A DNA stretch of 64,000 nt from CAVSNH01 sp963729275 (lineage in GTDB: Bacteria > Actinomycetota > Acidimicrobiia > Acidimicrobiales > RAAP-2), in the NCBI GenBank assembly GCA_963729275.1, contig CAVSNH010000013.1, positions 248,001 through 312,000 on the forward strand. Reading direction: 5' to 3'. Under the pieces are notes generated by a model. It was not told where the DNA came from, searched no databases, and worked only from the letters and a program-made list of their open reading frames with translations. Shown here one piece after another: positions 1 to 7,742 of the stretch (the first letter of the stretch is position 1; every line of letters starts with the position of its first letter). A program made the position numbers and the translations under genes.

Positions 1-2
1 TG

Positions 3-632
3 TACGTGGCCCGGGACCTCCCCGATCGTCGTCGCCCGGAGGCCGAGGCGGCCATCCACGAGGAGCTGGTCGCCCTCATCGACGCCGCCGGAGGGCGGAC
101 TCTGGCCCTGTTCACGAGCTGGCGGGCCATGCGTGCCGCCGTCGAGGTCCTCCGGGCGCGCATCGGGTACCCGATCTATGCGCAGAGCGACCTGCCCAAG
201 CCGGCGCTCATCGAGGCGTTCGCCGAAGACGACGGCGCCTGCCTGTTCGCCACCCTCGGCTTCTGGCAGGGAGTCGACGTCCCCGGTCCGACCCTCACCC
301 TCGTGACCATCGACCGGATCCCATTTCCGCGACCCGACGATCCGGTGCTCGAAGCCCGGCGGGAACGGGCCGGCCCCGGCGCCTTCGGCCTCGTCGACCT
401 GCCCCGAGCAGCCACGCTGCTGGCTCAGGGGGCGGGTCGGCTCATCCGCTCGAGCCGCGACCGGGGTGTCGTCGCCGTGCTCGACAGCCGGCTGGCCACC
501 GCCCGCTACCGCTCCGACCTCCTTGCCCGCGTCCCGCCCATGCGGCGTTCGGTCGACCGAGCCGAGGTCGAGGCATTCCTTCGCTCACTGCAGAGCACGC
601 CGGACGTCGGTCCGGACGTTGGTCGGGCTTAG
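3..632 (+). CDS. dinG: DinG-type ATP-dependent DNA helicase, C-terminal part (5' end outside window)
   Basis: The frame is open to the left edge, so this is the 3' part of a larger gene. It encodes the second RecA-like lobe of an XPD/DinG-type superfamily 2 helicase. Visible are LALFTSW near residue 33, a segment around FWQGVDVPGPTLTLVTIDRIPF, matching the WEGVDVPG motif of DinG proteins, and the motif VI-like QGAGRLIRSSRDRGVV. DinG helicases are 5'-3' enzymes that unwind forked or R-loop DNA. The iron-sulphur region would lie upstream and cannot be judged. The TAG stop is in the first copy of a 25-bp tandem repeat, and the gene converges on the methyltransferase. Family assignment is secure, the exact paralogue is not. 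Confidence 0.85.
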   Translation, partial: YVARDLPDRRRPEAEAAIHEELVALIDAAGGRTLALFTSWRAMRAAVEVLRARIGYPIYAQSDLPKPALIEAFAEDDGACLFATLGFWQGVDVPGPTLTLVTIDRIPFPRPDDPVLEARRERAGPGAFGLVDLPRAATLLAQGAGRLIRSSRDRGVVAVLDSRLATARYRSDLLARVPPMRRSVDRAEVEAFLRSLQSTPDVGPDVGRA

Positions 633-720
633 GGCAGCCGGTGGGGGTCGGGCTTAGGGCAGCCGGTGGGGGTCGGGCTTAGAGCAGCCGGTGGGGGTCG
701 GGCTTAGGGCAGCCGGTGGG
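621..720. repeat. Four tandem copies of a 25-bp unit over the dinG/methyltransferase gene ends
   Basis: Units begin at 621, 646, 671 and 696, each starting GGTCGGGCTT and ending CCGGTGGG. Three are identical and the third has one change (AGAGCAG for AGGGCAG). The first copy supplies the TAG stop of the plus-strand helicase and the last supplies the TAA stop and last codons of the minus-strand methyltransferase. Each unit holds CTTAG, so each carries both stops. Confidence 0.95.
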
Positions 721-1561
721 CCCGCCACACGTTGGCGGCAAAGGGAACGTCGGCCTTCAGCTGCGCCTGGATCCCCATCACCTCGGCCAGGAAGCTGCGA
801 GTCTCGGCGAAGAGCTTCGCCCGCTCGTCGTCGGGGAGCGTGAGCACCCAGCTGGACGTGCCGAGCAGGCCGACGAGCTCGTCGGCATCGAGCGCCATCT
901 GCCAACGGAACACCTCGTGCTCGGGCGGCTCGAAGGGGTATCCCGGGGGGATCTCGAGGGCGGGCTCGGGCCGCAGGACCTCGTCCATCATCCGACGACT
1001 CAGCTCGGTCGGCGACGGCGCCGCCACGACGGGGCGTGCCGGGGACTGACGCCGGTTGTGCACGGCCCTCGCCTTGCTGACGGCACTGCCCATGCCGTCG
1101 GCACCGGTCCACATCACGCCCAGGACGCCGCCGGGTGCGAGCACCCGTGCCACCTCGGACAGGGTGGCGACCGGATCCATCCAGTGCCACGACGTGGCCG
1201 CCAGCACGGCGTCGACGGATCCATCGGGCAAGGGAATGGACTCGCCACGGCCGTCGACGGCACGGGCGCCAGGCACCTCACGCTCGAGCACGGCCCGCAT
1301 GCGCTCGTCGGGATCGATGGCCACAACCTCGTCGGCCCGGTCGAGGAGCACCTGAGTCAGCCGTCCCGTGCCCGCTCCGAGATCGACGACCCGGCCGCGA
1401 TGCTCCGGAAGCAGCCAGTCGACGGCCGCCGACGGGGGAGTCGGTCGATACCGGTCATAGTCGGAGGCCACCGCCCCGAAGCTCCGCGAGCGTTCCGCCT
1501 TGACCTTGGCCGGCAACTGAGAGAGAGGAACATCGGCAGCGACCGCATTGCGTTCGCCCAC
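704..1561 (-). CDS. Class I SAM-dependent methyltransferase
   Basis: The 285-residue product has a Rossmann-fold methyltransferase core (Methyltransf_11 type). Residues near 26-40 read RSFGAVASDYDRYRP, a hallmark opening of an actinobacterial methyltransferase family. SAM motif I is VVDLGAGTGRLT near 57-68, the acidic end of strand 2 is VVAIDPDERM, and motif IV resembles AATSWHWMD. The substrate cannot be told; small-molecule methylation is the usual inference. It lies 85 bp downstream of era on the same strand and may be the last gene of that series. The start is a GTG without a clear Shine-Dalgarno sequence, so it is uncertain. The C-terminal HRLP is encoded by the last unit of the 25-bp repeat. 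Confidence 0.82.
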   Translation of the reverse strand: MGERNAVAADVPLSQLPAKVKAERSRSFGAVASDYDRYRPTPPSAAVDWLLPEHRGRVVDLGAGTGRLTQVLLDRADEVVAIDPDERMRAVLEREVPGARAVDGRGESIPLPDGSVDAVLAATSWHWMDPVATLSEVARVLAPGGVLGVMWTGADGMGSAVSKARAVHNRRQSPARPVVAAPSPTELSRRMMDEVLRPEPALEIPPGYPFEPPEHEVFRWQMALDADELVGLLGTSSWVLTLPDDERAKLFAETRSFLAEVMGIQAQLKADVPFAANVWRAHRLP

Positions 1562-1646
1562 GCGCCGAGACTACCTGGACGAGCTCCGAAGCGCCGTCAC
1601 TCCAGTGGCCGGCAACGGGCGGGGCGACCCGTTTCAGTCGCTCGTC

Positions 1647-2618
1647 TCACAGCCCGAGCCGATCCAGCGCATCCTCTCGCTGCTGCCACCGCTTCTCCAC
1701 CCGCACGAACAGCTCGAGGTAGGCGCCCTCGGGCAGCTGGTGGCGCACGGCCGTGCCCACCTCTTTGAGGCGCTGTCCGCCCTTGCCGATCACGATGCCC
1801 TTCTGCGAGTCGCGCTCGACGACGATCTCGCAGCGCACGCGGGGCCATTCCCACTCGGTTACCCGGCAGGCGATGCTGTGCGGGAGCTCGTCCTCGACGT
1901 GTCGCAGCAGCTCCTCGCGCACCAAGTCGGCCACCCACGACGCCTCGGAGAGCTCGCGCACCATGCCGGCCGGGTAGTACTCCGGCCCCTCGGGCAGCCG
2001 CTTGACGATGGCCTCCACCAGCGAGGCCACTCCCTCACCGGTCAGCGCGGACACGGGGAAGTACTCGACCACCAATCGCTCGTCCGTCCCGGCCGCCGCC
2101 TCGGCCGCCGCCCCGGCCGCCGCCTCGAGCCCATCGATCACCCTCGCCGCTTCGGTCAGGCGACGGAGGACATCGTCGCGGCCGGCGCGGTCGACCTTGT
2201 TCACCACCACCATGAGCGCCGCCCCCGGGGTGTCGAGCTGGCCCGATCGGGCCAAGGCCGACTCCGAGGGCGGACGCAACACCGAGAGCGACCGCTCGAG
2301 CACGATGCGGTCACCGGGCCCTACCGCGGCGGTGGCGTCGAGAACGGCCACCACCACGTCGACGTCGGCCAGCGAGCCCGAGGCGGCCTCGTTCATACGG
2401 CCGCCGAGTGCGGTCTTGGGCTTGTGCACGCCCGGGGTGTCGATCAACACCAGCTGGGCGTCGGGAAGGTGCACCACGCCGCGGAGGGTGGTACGGGTGG
2501 TATTGGGCTGCTTCGAGACGACGGTCACCTTCTCCCCCACCATGGCGTTCACGAGGGTGGACTTGCCGACGTTGGGTCGGCCCGTCACCGTGGCGAAGCC
2601 GGAGCGAAAAGCGGTCAC
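1647..2618 (-). CDS. era: GTPase Era, 16S rRNA/30S assembly factor
   Basis: Era is a GTPase that binds the 3' end of 16S rRNA during 30S maturation. The 323-residue product shows the G1 motif GRPNVGKS at 13-20, G3 DTPGVHK, G4 NKVD and a C-terminal KH domain with VIGKGGQRLKEVG. The start is the GTG at 2618 because it overlaps the TGA of the upstream corC gene as GTGA, and because the family begins just before the P-loop; a longer open frame upstream is corC shadow. An alanine-rich insertion (EAAAGAAAEAAAG) lies between the GTPase switch region and the SALTGEGV segment. It is the last gene of the phoH-ybeY-corC-era series, a common actinobacterial order. Confidence 0.96.
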   Translation of the reverse strand: MTAFRSGFATVTGRPNVGKSTLVNAMVGEKVTVVSKQPNTTRTTLRGVVHLPDAQLVLIDTPGVHKPKTALGGRMNEAASGSLADVDVVVAVLDATAAVGPGDRIVLERSLSVLRPPSESALARSGQLDTPGAALMVVVNKVDRAGRDDVLRRLTEAARVIDGLEAAAGAAAEAAAGTDERLVVEYFPVSALTGEGVASLVEAIVKRLPEGPEYYPAGMVRELSEASWVADLVREELLRHVEDELPHSIACRVTEWEWPRVRCEIVVERDSQKGIVIGKGGQRLKEVGTAVRHQLPEGAYLELFVRVEKRWQQREDALDRLGL

Positions 2619-3919
2619 GCCGAGGATGACGTCCCCGGTTCGGAGTTGACGGCGATGCGAACCCGCTCGATGCGCCGGCCGTTGACTCGGTCGGCCACCA
2701 GGCGCAGACCGTCGACGGTGACCGCCTCGCCGGCCTCCGGAACGTGGCCGAGCAGGTCGAATACCAGGCCACCGACGGTGTCCCACGGGCCCTCGGGCAG
2801 GCGCCCGTCGATCATCTCGTTGACCTCGTCGACCGGCAGGCGGGCGCTCACCGACAGGTCGCCGCCCTCCAGACGCTCGAAGGGCTCCTCCTCGACGTCG
2901 AACTCGTCCACGATCTCGCCGACCAGTTCCTCGATGAGGTCCTCGAGAGTGACGAGCCCGGCTGTCCCACCGAACTCGTCGACCACCATGGCCAGATGGA
3001 AGGTCTGTTGTTGCATCTCCCGCATCATGTCCGCCACCCGCTTGGTCTCGGGCACGAAATGTGCCTCGCGGGCGTGATCGCCCACCCGGTCGGCGCCTCG
3101 GCCTGCCCGCTCCAGCTTGATCATGTCCTTCATGATGGCCACGCCGAGCACGTCGTCGACCTGCTGCCCGGTCACGGGTAGCCGGCTGTAGCCGACCTCG
3201 AGCGACCGCTTGAGCGTGGTCCCGACCGTCTCATCGGCGGCGACGGTGACCATGTCGGGTCGGGGCACCATGACCTCGCGGACGACGGTGTCGCCGAACC
3301 CGATGATGGAGTGGATGAGGGCGCGCTCGTTACCCTCGATGACGTCCTCCTCGTGGGCCACGTCAGCGAGGGCCAGCAGCTCCGCCTCACTGACCGGCGG
3401 CTCGTCACCACCAGGGCCACCCATCAAGAGGTTGGCCAGGCCGATGAGGCCCCGGGACAGCATCTTGATGGGCCAGAAGGCCACGAGGGCGGACACGAGA
3501 GGTGCGCTGAACAGCGCTGCCCGCTCGGGGTGGCGCACGGCCCAGTTCTTCGGCACGGCCTCGCCGAGCACGAAGATGACCACGATCTCGAAAACGACGG
3601 CGACGGCCACGCCCCACGCCCCGAACCACTGGGCGGCCAGGATGCCCACCAGGGTGGCCACCAACAGTTGGCAGACCAGCACCACGAGCAGGACCGGGTT
3701 GAGGAAACCCTGCGGGTTCTCGGCCAGCCGCACGAGGATCCGGGCGGCGCGCCGACCTTCGTCGGCCAGCCCGAGCGCCTTGGCCCGGCTCATCCGCACG
3801 AGGCTGGTCTCGGCCAGAGCGAGGACGGCGGAGGCCATGAGAAGGACCACCACCACGACGATGACCACAACGTCGACGGCCCGGAAGGTGCCGGTGGCGA
3901 GGAGGAAGACCGGCCTCAT
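2615..3919 (-). CDS. CNNM/CorC-HlyC family membrane protein with CBS pair
   Basis: The 434-residue protein has the family's three parts. An N-terminal DUF21 (CNNM) domain with about four hydrophobic segments spans residues 10-180, beginning with a very hydrophobic helix VVVIVVVVVLLMASAVLALA. A CBS-domain pair follows at about 205-330 (REVMVPRPDMVTV, then FHLAMVVDEFGGTAGLVTLED). A CorC_HlyC domain closes it. Members are linked to magnesium or cobalt transport, and hemolysin naming is historical. Its ATG overlaps the ybeY TGA as ATGA and its TGA overlaps the era GTG, so the three genes are probably translationally coupled. Ion specificity is not visible. Confidence 0.92.
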   Translation of the reverse strand: MRPVFLLATGTFRAVDVVVIVVVVVLLMASAVLALAETSLVRMSRAKALGLADEGRRAARILVRLAENPQGFLNPVLLVVLVCQLLVATLVGILAAQWFGAWGVAVAVVFEIVVIFVLGEAVPKNWAVRHPERAALFSAPLVSALVAFWPIKMLSRGLIGLANLLMGGPGGDEPPVSEAELLALADVAHEEDVIEGNERALIHSIIGFGDTVVREVMVPRPDMVTVAADETVGTTLKRSLEVGYSRLPVTGQQVDDVLGVAIMKDMIKLERAGRGADRVGDHAREAHFVPETKRVADMMREMQQQTFHLAMVVDEFGGTAGLVTLEDLIEELVGEIVDEFDVEEEPFERLEGGDLSVSARLPVDEVNEMIDGRLPEGPWDTVGGLVFDLLGHVPEAGEAVTVDGLRLVADRVNGRRIERVRIAVNSEPGTSSSA

Positions 3920-4422
3920 GGGGCGTGACGGTAGAACCGGTCGAGCAGCTGCTGCTCCCGGCGTTCCATGCGCTCGGCGTCGGCATCGGCATCGTGCTCC
4001 ATCCCGAGCAGGTGGAGGATCCCGTGCACGACGAGGAGGGCGATCTCGTCGTCGAAGGTCACCCCGTTGTCGACCGCGTTGCGGGCGGCGACCACCGGAC
4101 AGATGACCACGTCCCCGAGCAGCACGGGCCGGTCGGTCTCGGTCTCGCTGGACGCCGGCCCCCTCCCCCCCTCGTCCGGCGACCGACCGCTCCGGTCGCC
4201 CTCGTCCTCGATGGGGAAGGCGAGGACGTCGGTCGGCCCTTCCTTGTCGAGGAACCGAAAGTTGAGAGCGGCGATGGTCGCCTCGTCGACGAAGAGGAGC
4301 GACACCTCAACGTCGTCGGTGACGCCCTCGGCCTCGAGCACCGACCGGGCCAGGCGCGAGAAGCGGTCGACGGCCACTGGGTGGTCGGCCTGCTCGTCGG
4401 CAGCGAAGACGTCGAGGGTCAC
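3916..4422 (-). CDS. ybeY: Endoribonuclease YbeY, rRNA maturation and quality control
   Basis: YbeY is a single-domain zinc-dependent RNase involved in 16S 3'-end maturation and ribosome quality control. The zinc signature HGILHLLGMEHD near the C-terminus matches the family HGxLHLxGxDH, and LLGDVVIC and FLDKEGPTDVLAFP are further family blocks. The GTG at 4422, 16 bp after the phoH stop, gives 168 residues, close to the usual 150-170; there is no good Shine-Dalgarno sequence, so this start is inferred. A variable acidic insertion (EDEGDRSGRSPDEGG) lies between the conserved blocks. The stop overlaps the corC ATG. Confidence 0.93.
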   Translation of the reverse strand: MTLDVFAADEQADHPVAVDRFSRLARSVLEAEGVTDDVEVSLLFVDEATIAALNFRFLDKEGPTDVLAFPIEDEGDRSGRSPDEGGRGPASSETETDRPVLLGDVVICPVVAARNAVDNGVTFDDEIALLVVHGILHLLGMEHDADADAERMERREQQLLDRFYRHAP

Positions 4423-4438
4423 GAAGGTGAGGACCGGC

Positions 4439-5413
4439 TCACGACACGCGGTCGGGCCCGCGCCGTTCCTCGGGAGCAGTCCGCTCGTAGGCGGCCACGA
4501 TGTCAGCCACGATCCGGTGTCGGACCACGTCACGCTGGCCGAGGCGCACGAAGGCGAGGTCGGGCACCCCGCCGAGCACCTCCTCGAGGCCGACCAGGCC
4601 GGAGCGGCCGCCGGGGACGTCGATCTGGGTGACGTCGCCGGTGATCACCGCCTTCGAGCCGAACCCAATACGGGTCAGGAACATCTTCATCTGCTCGGGG
4701 GTCGTGTTCTGCGCCTCGTCCAGGATGATGAAGCTGTTGTTGAGCGTCCGCCCCCGCATGAAGGCGAGCGGTGCCACCTCGATGGTGCCGCGGTCAAGGA
4801 GCCGCTGGGCGCCGTCGAGGTCCAGGATGTCGTGGAGCGCGTCGTAGAGCGGACGCAAGTAGGGGTCGACCTTGGCCATGAGGTCGCCGGGCAGGAACCC
4901 GAGCCGCTCGCCGGCCTCGACGGCCGGACGAGTGAGGATGATGCGCTTCACTTGGCCGGCCTGGAGGGCCTGGAGGGAGAGGGCCACGGCCAGGTACGAC
5001 TTGCCCGTACCGGCCGGGCCGATGCCGAAGGTCACGATGTTGTTGGCGATGGCGTCGGTGTAGAGCTTCTGCCCGGCCGACTTCGGGCGCACGGTGCGCC
5101 CCCGCGAGGACTTGAGCACCTCGGCGGTCAGCACCTCCGAGGGACGTAGGTCGTCGTGCATCATGTCGATGGTGCGGTTGACCTGCACGGCGTCGAGGCC
5201 CTGGCCCGACTCGAGAAGGAGGATGAGCTCCTCGAAGAGGGCGGCCACCTGGTCGGCGCCATCCCCTTCGATGGAGATCTCGTTGCCCCGCACGGTGATG
5301 CGGACGTCGTCGAAGGCCTTCTCCACCAAGCGCAGCAACTCGTCCCGCTGGCCCAAGAGGCCGGCCATGAGGTGGTTGCCGGGGACGAGGATCTTGACCT
5401 GAGTGCCTGCCAC
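4439..5413 (-). CDS. phoH: PhoH family ATPase (PhoL type)
   Basis: The 324-residue protein has Walker A GPAGTGKS at 132-139, Walker B ILDEAQ at 230-235 and the PhoH block TRPAVEAGERLGFLPGDL near 161-178. The first 110 residues form the N-terminal region typical of PhoL-type proteins next to ybeY. PhoH proteins are nucleotide-binding enzymes linked to RNA metabolism; helicase activity is described for the PhoH2 fusion type, which this is not. Location between HIT and ybeY agrees with a role near rRNA processing. The start is the ATG of MAGTQVKI, with about 60 bp to the HIT gene. Confidence 0.94.
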   Translation of the reverse strand: MAGTQVKILVPGNHLMAGLLGQRDELLRLVEKAFDDVRITVRGNEISIEGDGADQVAALFEELILLLESGQGLDAVQVNRTIDMMHDDLRPSEVLTAEVLKSSRGRTVRPKSAGQKLYTDAIANNIVTFGIGPAGTGKSYLAVALSLQALQAGQVKRIILTRPAVEAGERLGFLPGDLMAKVDPYLRPLYDALHDILDLDGAQRLLDRGTIEVAPLAFMRGRTLNNSFIILDEAQNTTPEQMKMFLTRIGFGSKAVITGDVTQIDVPGGRSGLVGLEEVLGGVPDLAFVRLGQRDVVRHRIVADIVAAYERTAPEERRGPDRVS

Positions 5414-5475
5414 GTGTGTTCTGGCCCGACCCTACCAGCGCGCCCCGAACGCCGATCTGACCACTCGAGGTGACG

Positions 5476-5826
5476 TCAACCGGGGGGCCACTCGAAGGCA
5501 CGACCCCCGAGCAGGTGCAAGTGGAGATGGGGCACCGAGTTGAGGGCATCGGGCCCGACATTGAAGACCAAGCGGTAGCCGCGGTCCGGGGTGCCGATCC
5601 CCTCCGCCGCCGCCACCTCGCCGGCGGCCACGACCATGGCGGCCAGGACGTCGCCGTCCTCCGCCGTCACCGTGGCTGCGCTGTCGATGTGGCGCTTTGG
5701 CACCACGAGGACGTGGGTGGGGGCCTGGGGGTTGACGTCCCGGAAGGCGAGGGTTTGCTCGTCGTCGCGCACGACGTCAGCCGGCACCTCACCGGCCACG
5801 ATGCGGCAGAACAGGCAGTCGGACAC
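5476..5826 (-). CDS. HIT family nucleotide-binding hydrolase (HINT type)
   Basis: The 116-residue protein is a standard HIT domain. It opens CLFCRIVAGEVPADVV and carries the histidine-triad HLHLHLLGG near 101-109, preceded by GYRLVFNVG. HINT-type members hydrolyse adenosine phosphoramidates and aminoacyl-AMP adducts. The first Cys pair (CLFC) with downstream His is the usual zinc-binding variant. It heads the phoH-ybeY-corC-era series. A 13-bp tandem duplication (GTTCCTCTACCCG, 5868-5893) lies just upstream and may affect its leader. Confidence 0.92.
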   Translation of the reverse strand: MSDCLFCRIVAGEVPADVVRDDEQTLAFRDVNPQAPTHVLVVPKRHIDSAATVTAEDGDVLAAMVVAAGEVAAAEGIGTPDRGYRLVFNVGPDALNSVPHLHLHLLGGRAFEWPPG

Positions 5827-5918
5827 CGTCGGTCACCGTACCCGGGCCGACACACCCGTCGTCCACCGTTCCTCTACCCGGTTCCTCTACCCGGCCCCCA
5901 GAGGGCCCGGGTGCCGCC

Positions 5919-6182
5919 TCAGGCGCCGGCGGCCGAGATGCCGTTGCTCGGGACGACCCGGACCGCCCCTTTCACCTCCGGGTAGAGGTGCTCAAGGCTT
6001 CCCGGCGCGATGCGGCTCGCCTGGATGAAGCGGCCGACATCGGTCTCCTGGATCCGGATGACCCGACCGAACTTGTACGCCACGAGGTCGCCCTCGTCGA
6101 TGAATCGGTACAAGCTGCGCAGGGTCACTCCCAGGCGCTCGGCTGCTTCTTTGGTGCTCAGCCAGTGAATCGGCTCTGTCAT
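5919..6182 (-). CDS. Small HTH regulator, excisionase/BldC-like (HTH_17)
   Basis: The real gene is 87 codons from the ATG at 6182, preceded by GGGGTGAG at good spacing; the longer open frame upstream overlaps bldD and is not protein-like. Residues 7-55 form a MerR/excisionase-type winged HTH: WLSTKEAAERLGVTLRSLYR, then DLVAYKFGRVIRI and DVGRFI. Such single-domain proteins include the developmental regulator BldC as well as excisionases. The stop of bldD lies 29 bp upstream, so the two are probably co-transcribed. Orthology to BldC is a guess from size, fold and neighbour; a plain excisionase-like regulator is the alternative. Confidence 0.75.
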   Translation of the reverse strand: MTEPIHWLSTKEAAERLGVTLRSLYRFIDEGDLVAYKFGRVIRIQETDVGRFIQASRIAPGSLEHLYPEVKGAVRVVPSNGISAAGA

Positions 6183-6211
6183 TGTCTCACCCCTGATCGC
6201 CGACACGGTCC

Positions 6212-6811
6212 TCACACATTCACGAGCAGGCCGAGCTCGTCGAGACGGGCGCCCATGCTGTCGGGTGTGACTCCGAACAGGCAGGCGATGGCGCGCACGT
6301 CCTCGGCGCGAATGGTGATCATCTTTCCGTTGAAATCCTGCCGGTGGACCTGGATCATCGACAGGAAGCGTCGGAGCAGGTCCCGCTCGGGACCGCTCAC
6401 GGCATGCAGCTTGGTGAGGTCGATGGCTACCTTGCCCGTGCCGTTGCTGGCCCGCAGCGCCCGACGGGCGCTCGACGACCCGTTCTCGTCGGCGCCGGTC
6501 GCCGGTGATCCCCACCGGTTGGCCGAGCCGTCGTCAGGCGGGAGCAATTGGTCGACGGGCACGTCGTAGAGCTTGGCCAGACGTTGCAACCGCGGCACCG
6601 AGATGGCCCGCTCGCCCCGCTCGTAGGCGCCGAGCACCGACGCCTTGAATTCCTGCTCGGACATGGCCTCGACGGCCTGCAGCGAGAGGCGCATCTGCTT
6701 GCGCATGGAGCGGAGCCGGGATCCAACCGCCCGGGCATAGGCGACACGAGCCGCTTCCTCCTGCTCGTCGTCCTCTTCGACGAGGGTCAAGCCCTTCTCA
6801 GTCACGGTCAT
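6212..6811 (-). CDS. bldD: BldD-type transcription factor with c-di-GMP-binding signature
   Basis: The 199-residue protein has an N-terminal XRE HTH (residues about 24-92: RLRSMRKQMRLSLQAVEAMS, then SVLGAYERGERAISVPRL) and a C-terminal BldD domain after a low-complexity linker. The C-terminal domain has RQD at about 157-159, eight residues, then RAED at about 168-171. That is exactly the RXD-X8-RXXD pattern that binds tetrameric cyclic di-GMP in Streptomyces BldD. BldD represses developmental genes when c-di-GMP is high. The ATG at 6811 was chosen for its GGAGGGG Shine-Dalgarno sequence. It is followed at 29 bp by a BldC-like HTH gene. Orthology is supported by both domains. Confidence 0.9.
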   Translation of the reverse strand: MTVTEKGLTLVEEDDEQEEAARVAYARAVGSRLRSMRKQMRLSLQAVEAMSEQEFKASVLGAYERGERAISVPRLQRLAKLYDVPVDQLLPPDDGSANRWGSPATGADENGSSSARRALRASNGTGKVAIDLTKLHAVSGPERDLLRRFLSMIQVHRQDFNGKMITIRAEDVRAIACLFGVTPDSMGARLDELGLLVNV

Positions 6812-6976
6812 GCTCCCCTCCGACGCTCGTTCCGGTCGCCCTCGAGCTTCGGCTCGGCCGCTCAGCTGCAGCCACATACCCACGTCCGCTCGCCGTCGGA
6901 CGGGGACGCAAAGGTCGTTTCACGGCCTGCCTCCTGCCCCTAGTTCTCTCTGAGTAGTTTTCCTCACGGAGCGTGG

Positions 6977-7741
6977 TTACGCAAGGGGTTCCACCAGGCG
7001 GGCCCGCAAGCCACACAGGAAGGTGCCCGCCACCACGGTCGCCGTCTCGGCCCGGAGCACGGTGGGGCCGAGGCCGACCGAGCGTGGGAAGCGGGCCATC
7101 TCGGCCTCCTCCCACCCCCCTTCGGGGCCCACGACGATGGACGGGGGGTCGAGGGAGGGTGGCGCCCCGCCAGGGCGAGCGAGGGCCACCGGCCCAAACC
7201 GGGATGCGAGCCCGTCGAGGTCGACCGGGCCGTCCACCTCGGGCAGCCACGGCCGGCGGGACTGGGCCGCCGCCTCGCGGGCCACCCGGCGGAGGCGGTC
7301 CGTGGCCCGCCCGGCCCGGTCCCCCTCCCACCGCACCACCGTGCGGGCAGCCCGCACCAGAACGATGCGGTCCACCCCGAGCTCAGTGAGCTTCTGGACG
7401 ACCCACTCCGGACGATCGCCCTTGACCGGTGCAAAGGCAACCGTCACGCTCGGTGCTGGTCGTGGCTGGCTCTCGACGGGACCGTCGACCTCGAGCGCGG
7501 CGGTGCGACGACGGTGTGATCGGTTGTCCCCGACTGGGTCGGGCACCAGCCGGCAGGGGACCCACGAGCCGGCGCCGTCGGCGGCCACGACCCGCTCGCC
7601 CGGGCCCAGGCGGCGGACGTCGAGCAGGTGGTGGAGATCGGTGGCGTCGACCCGCGGCTCGCGAAGGTCGTCGACGAAGACCATGGCCGCAGCAACGACG
7701 AGGCGCGGGTCAGGCTCGGACGGCGGCCCGGGGGCGCCCAC
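6977..7741 (-). CDS. rsmE: 16S rRNA (uracil1498-N3)-methyltransferase RsmE
   Basis: RsmE is a SPOUT methyltransferase that modifies U1498 of 16S rRNA. The C-terminal knot motifs are clear: IVVGPEGGWEEAEM, then LGPTVLRAETATVVAG, with KLTELGVDRIVLVRAART in the middle. The N-terminal PUA-like part includes LHHLLDVRRLGPGERVVAADG. The GTG at 7741 begins one base after the dnaJ stop; the ATG at 7684 (MVFVDDLREP) fits the usual family N-terminus better and may be the true start. hrcA-dnaJ-rsmE is a recurrent actinobacterial order. Confidence 0.93.
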   Translation of the reverse strand: MGAPGPPSEPDPRLVVAAAMVFVDDLREPRVDATDLHHLLDVRRLGPGERVVAADGAGSWVPCRLVPDPVGDNRSHRRRTAALEVDGPVESQPRPAPSVTVAFAPVKGDRPEWVVQKLTELGVDRIVLVRAARTVVRWEGDRAGRATDRLRRVAREAAAQSRRPWLPEVDGPVDLDGLASRFGPVALARPGGAPPSLDPPSIVVGPEGGWEEAEMARFPRSVGLGPTVLRAETATVVAGTFLCGLRARLVEPLA

Positions 7742-7742
7742 G

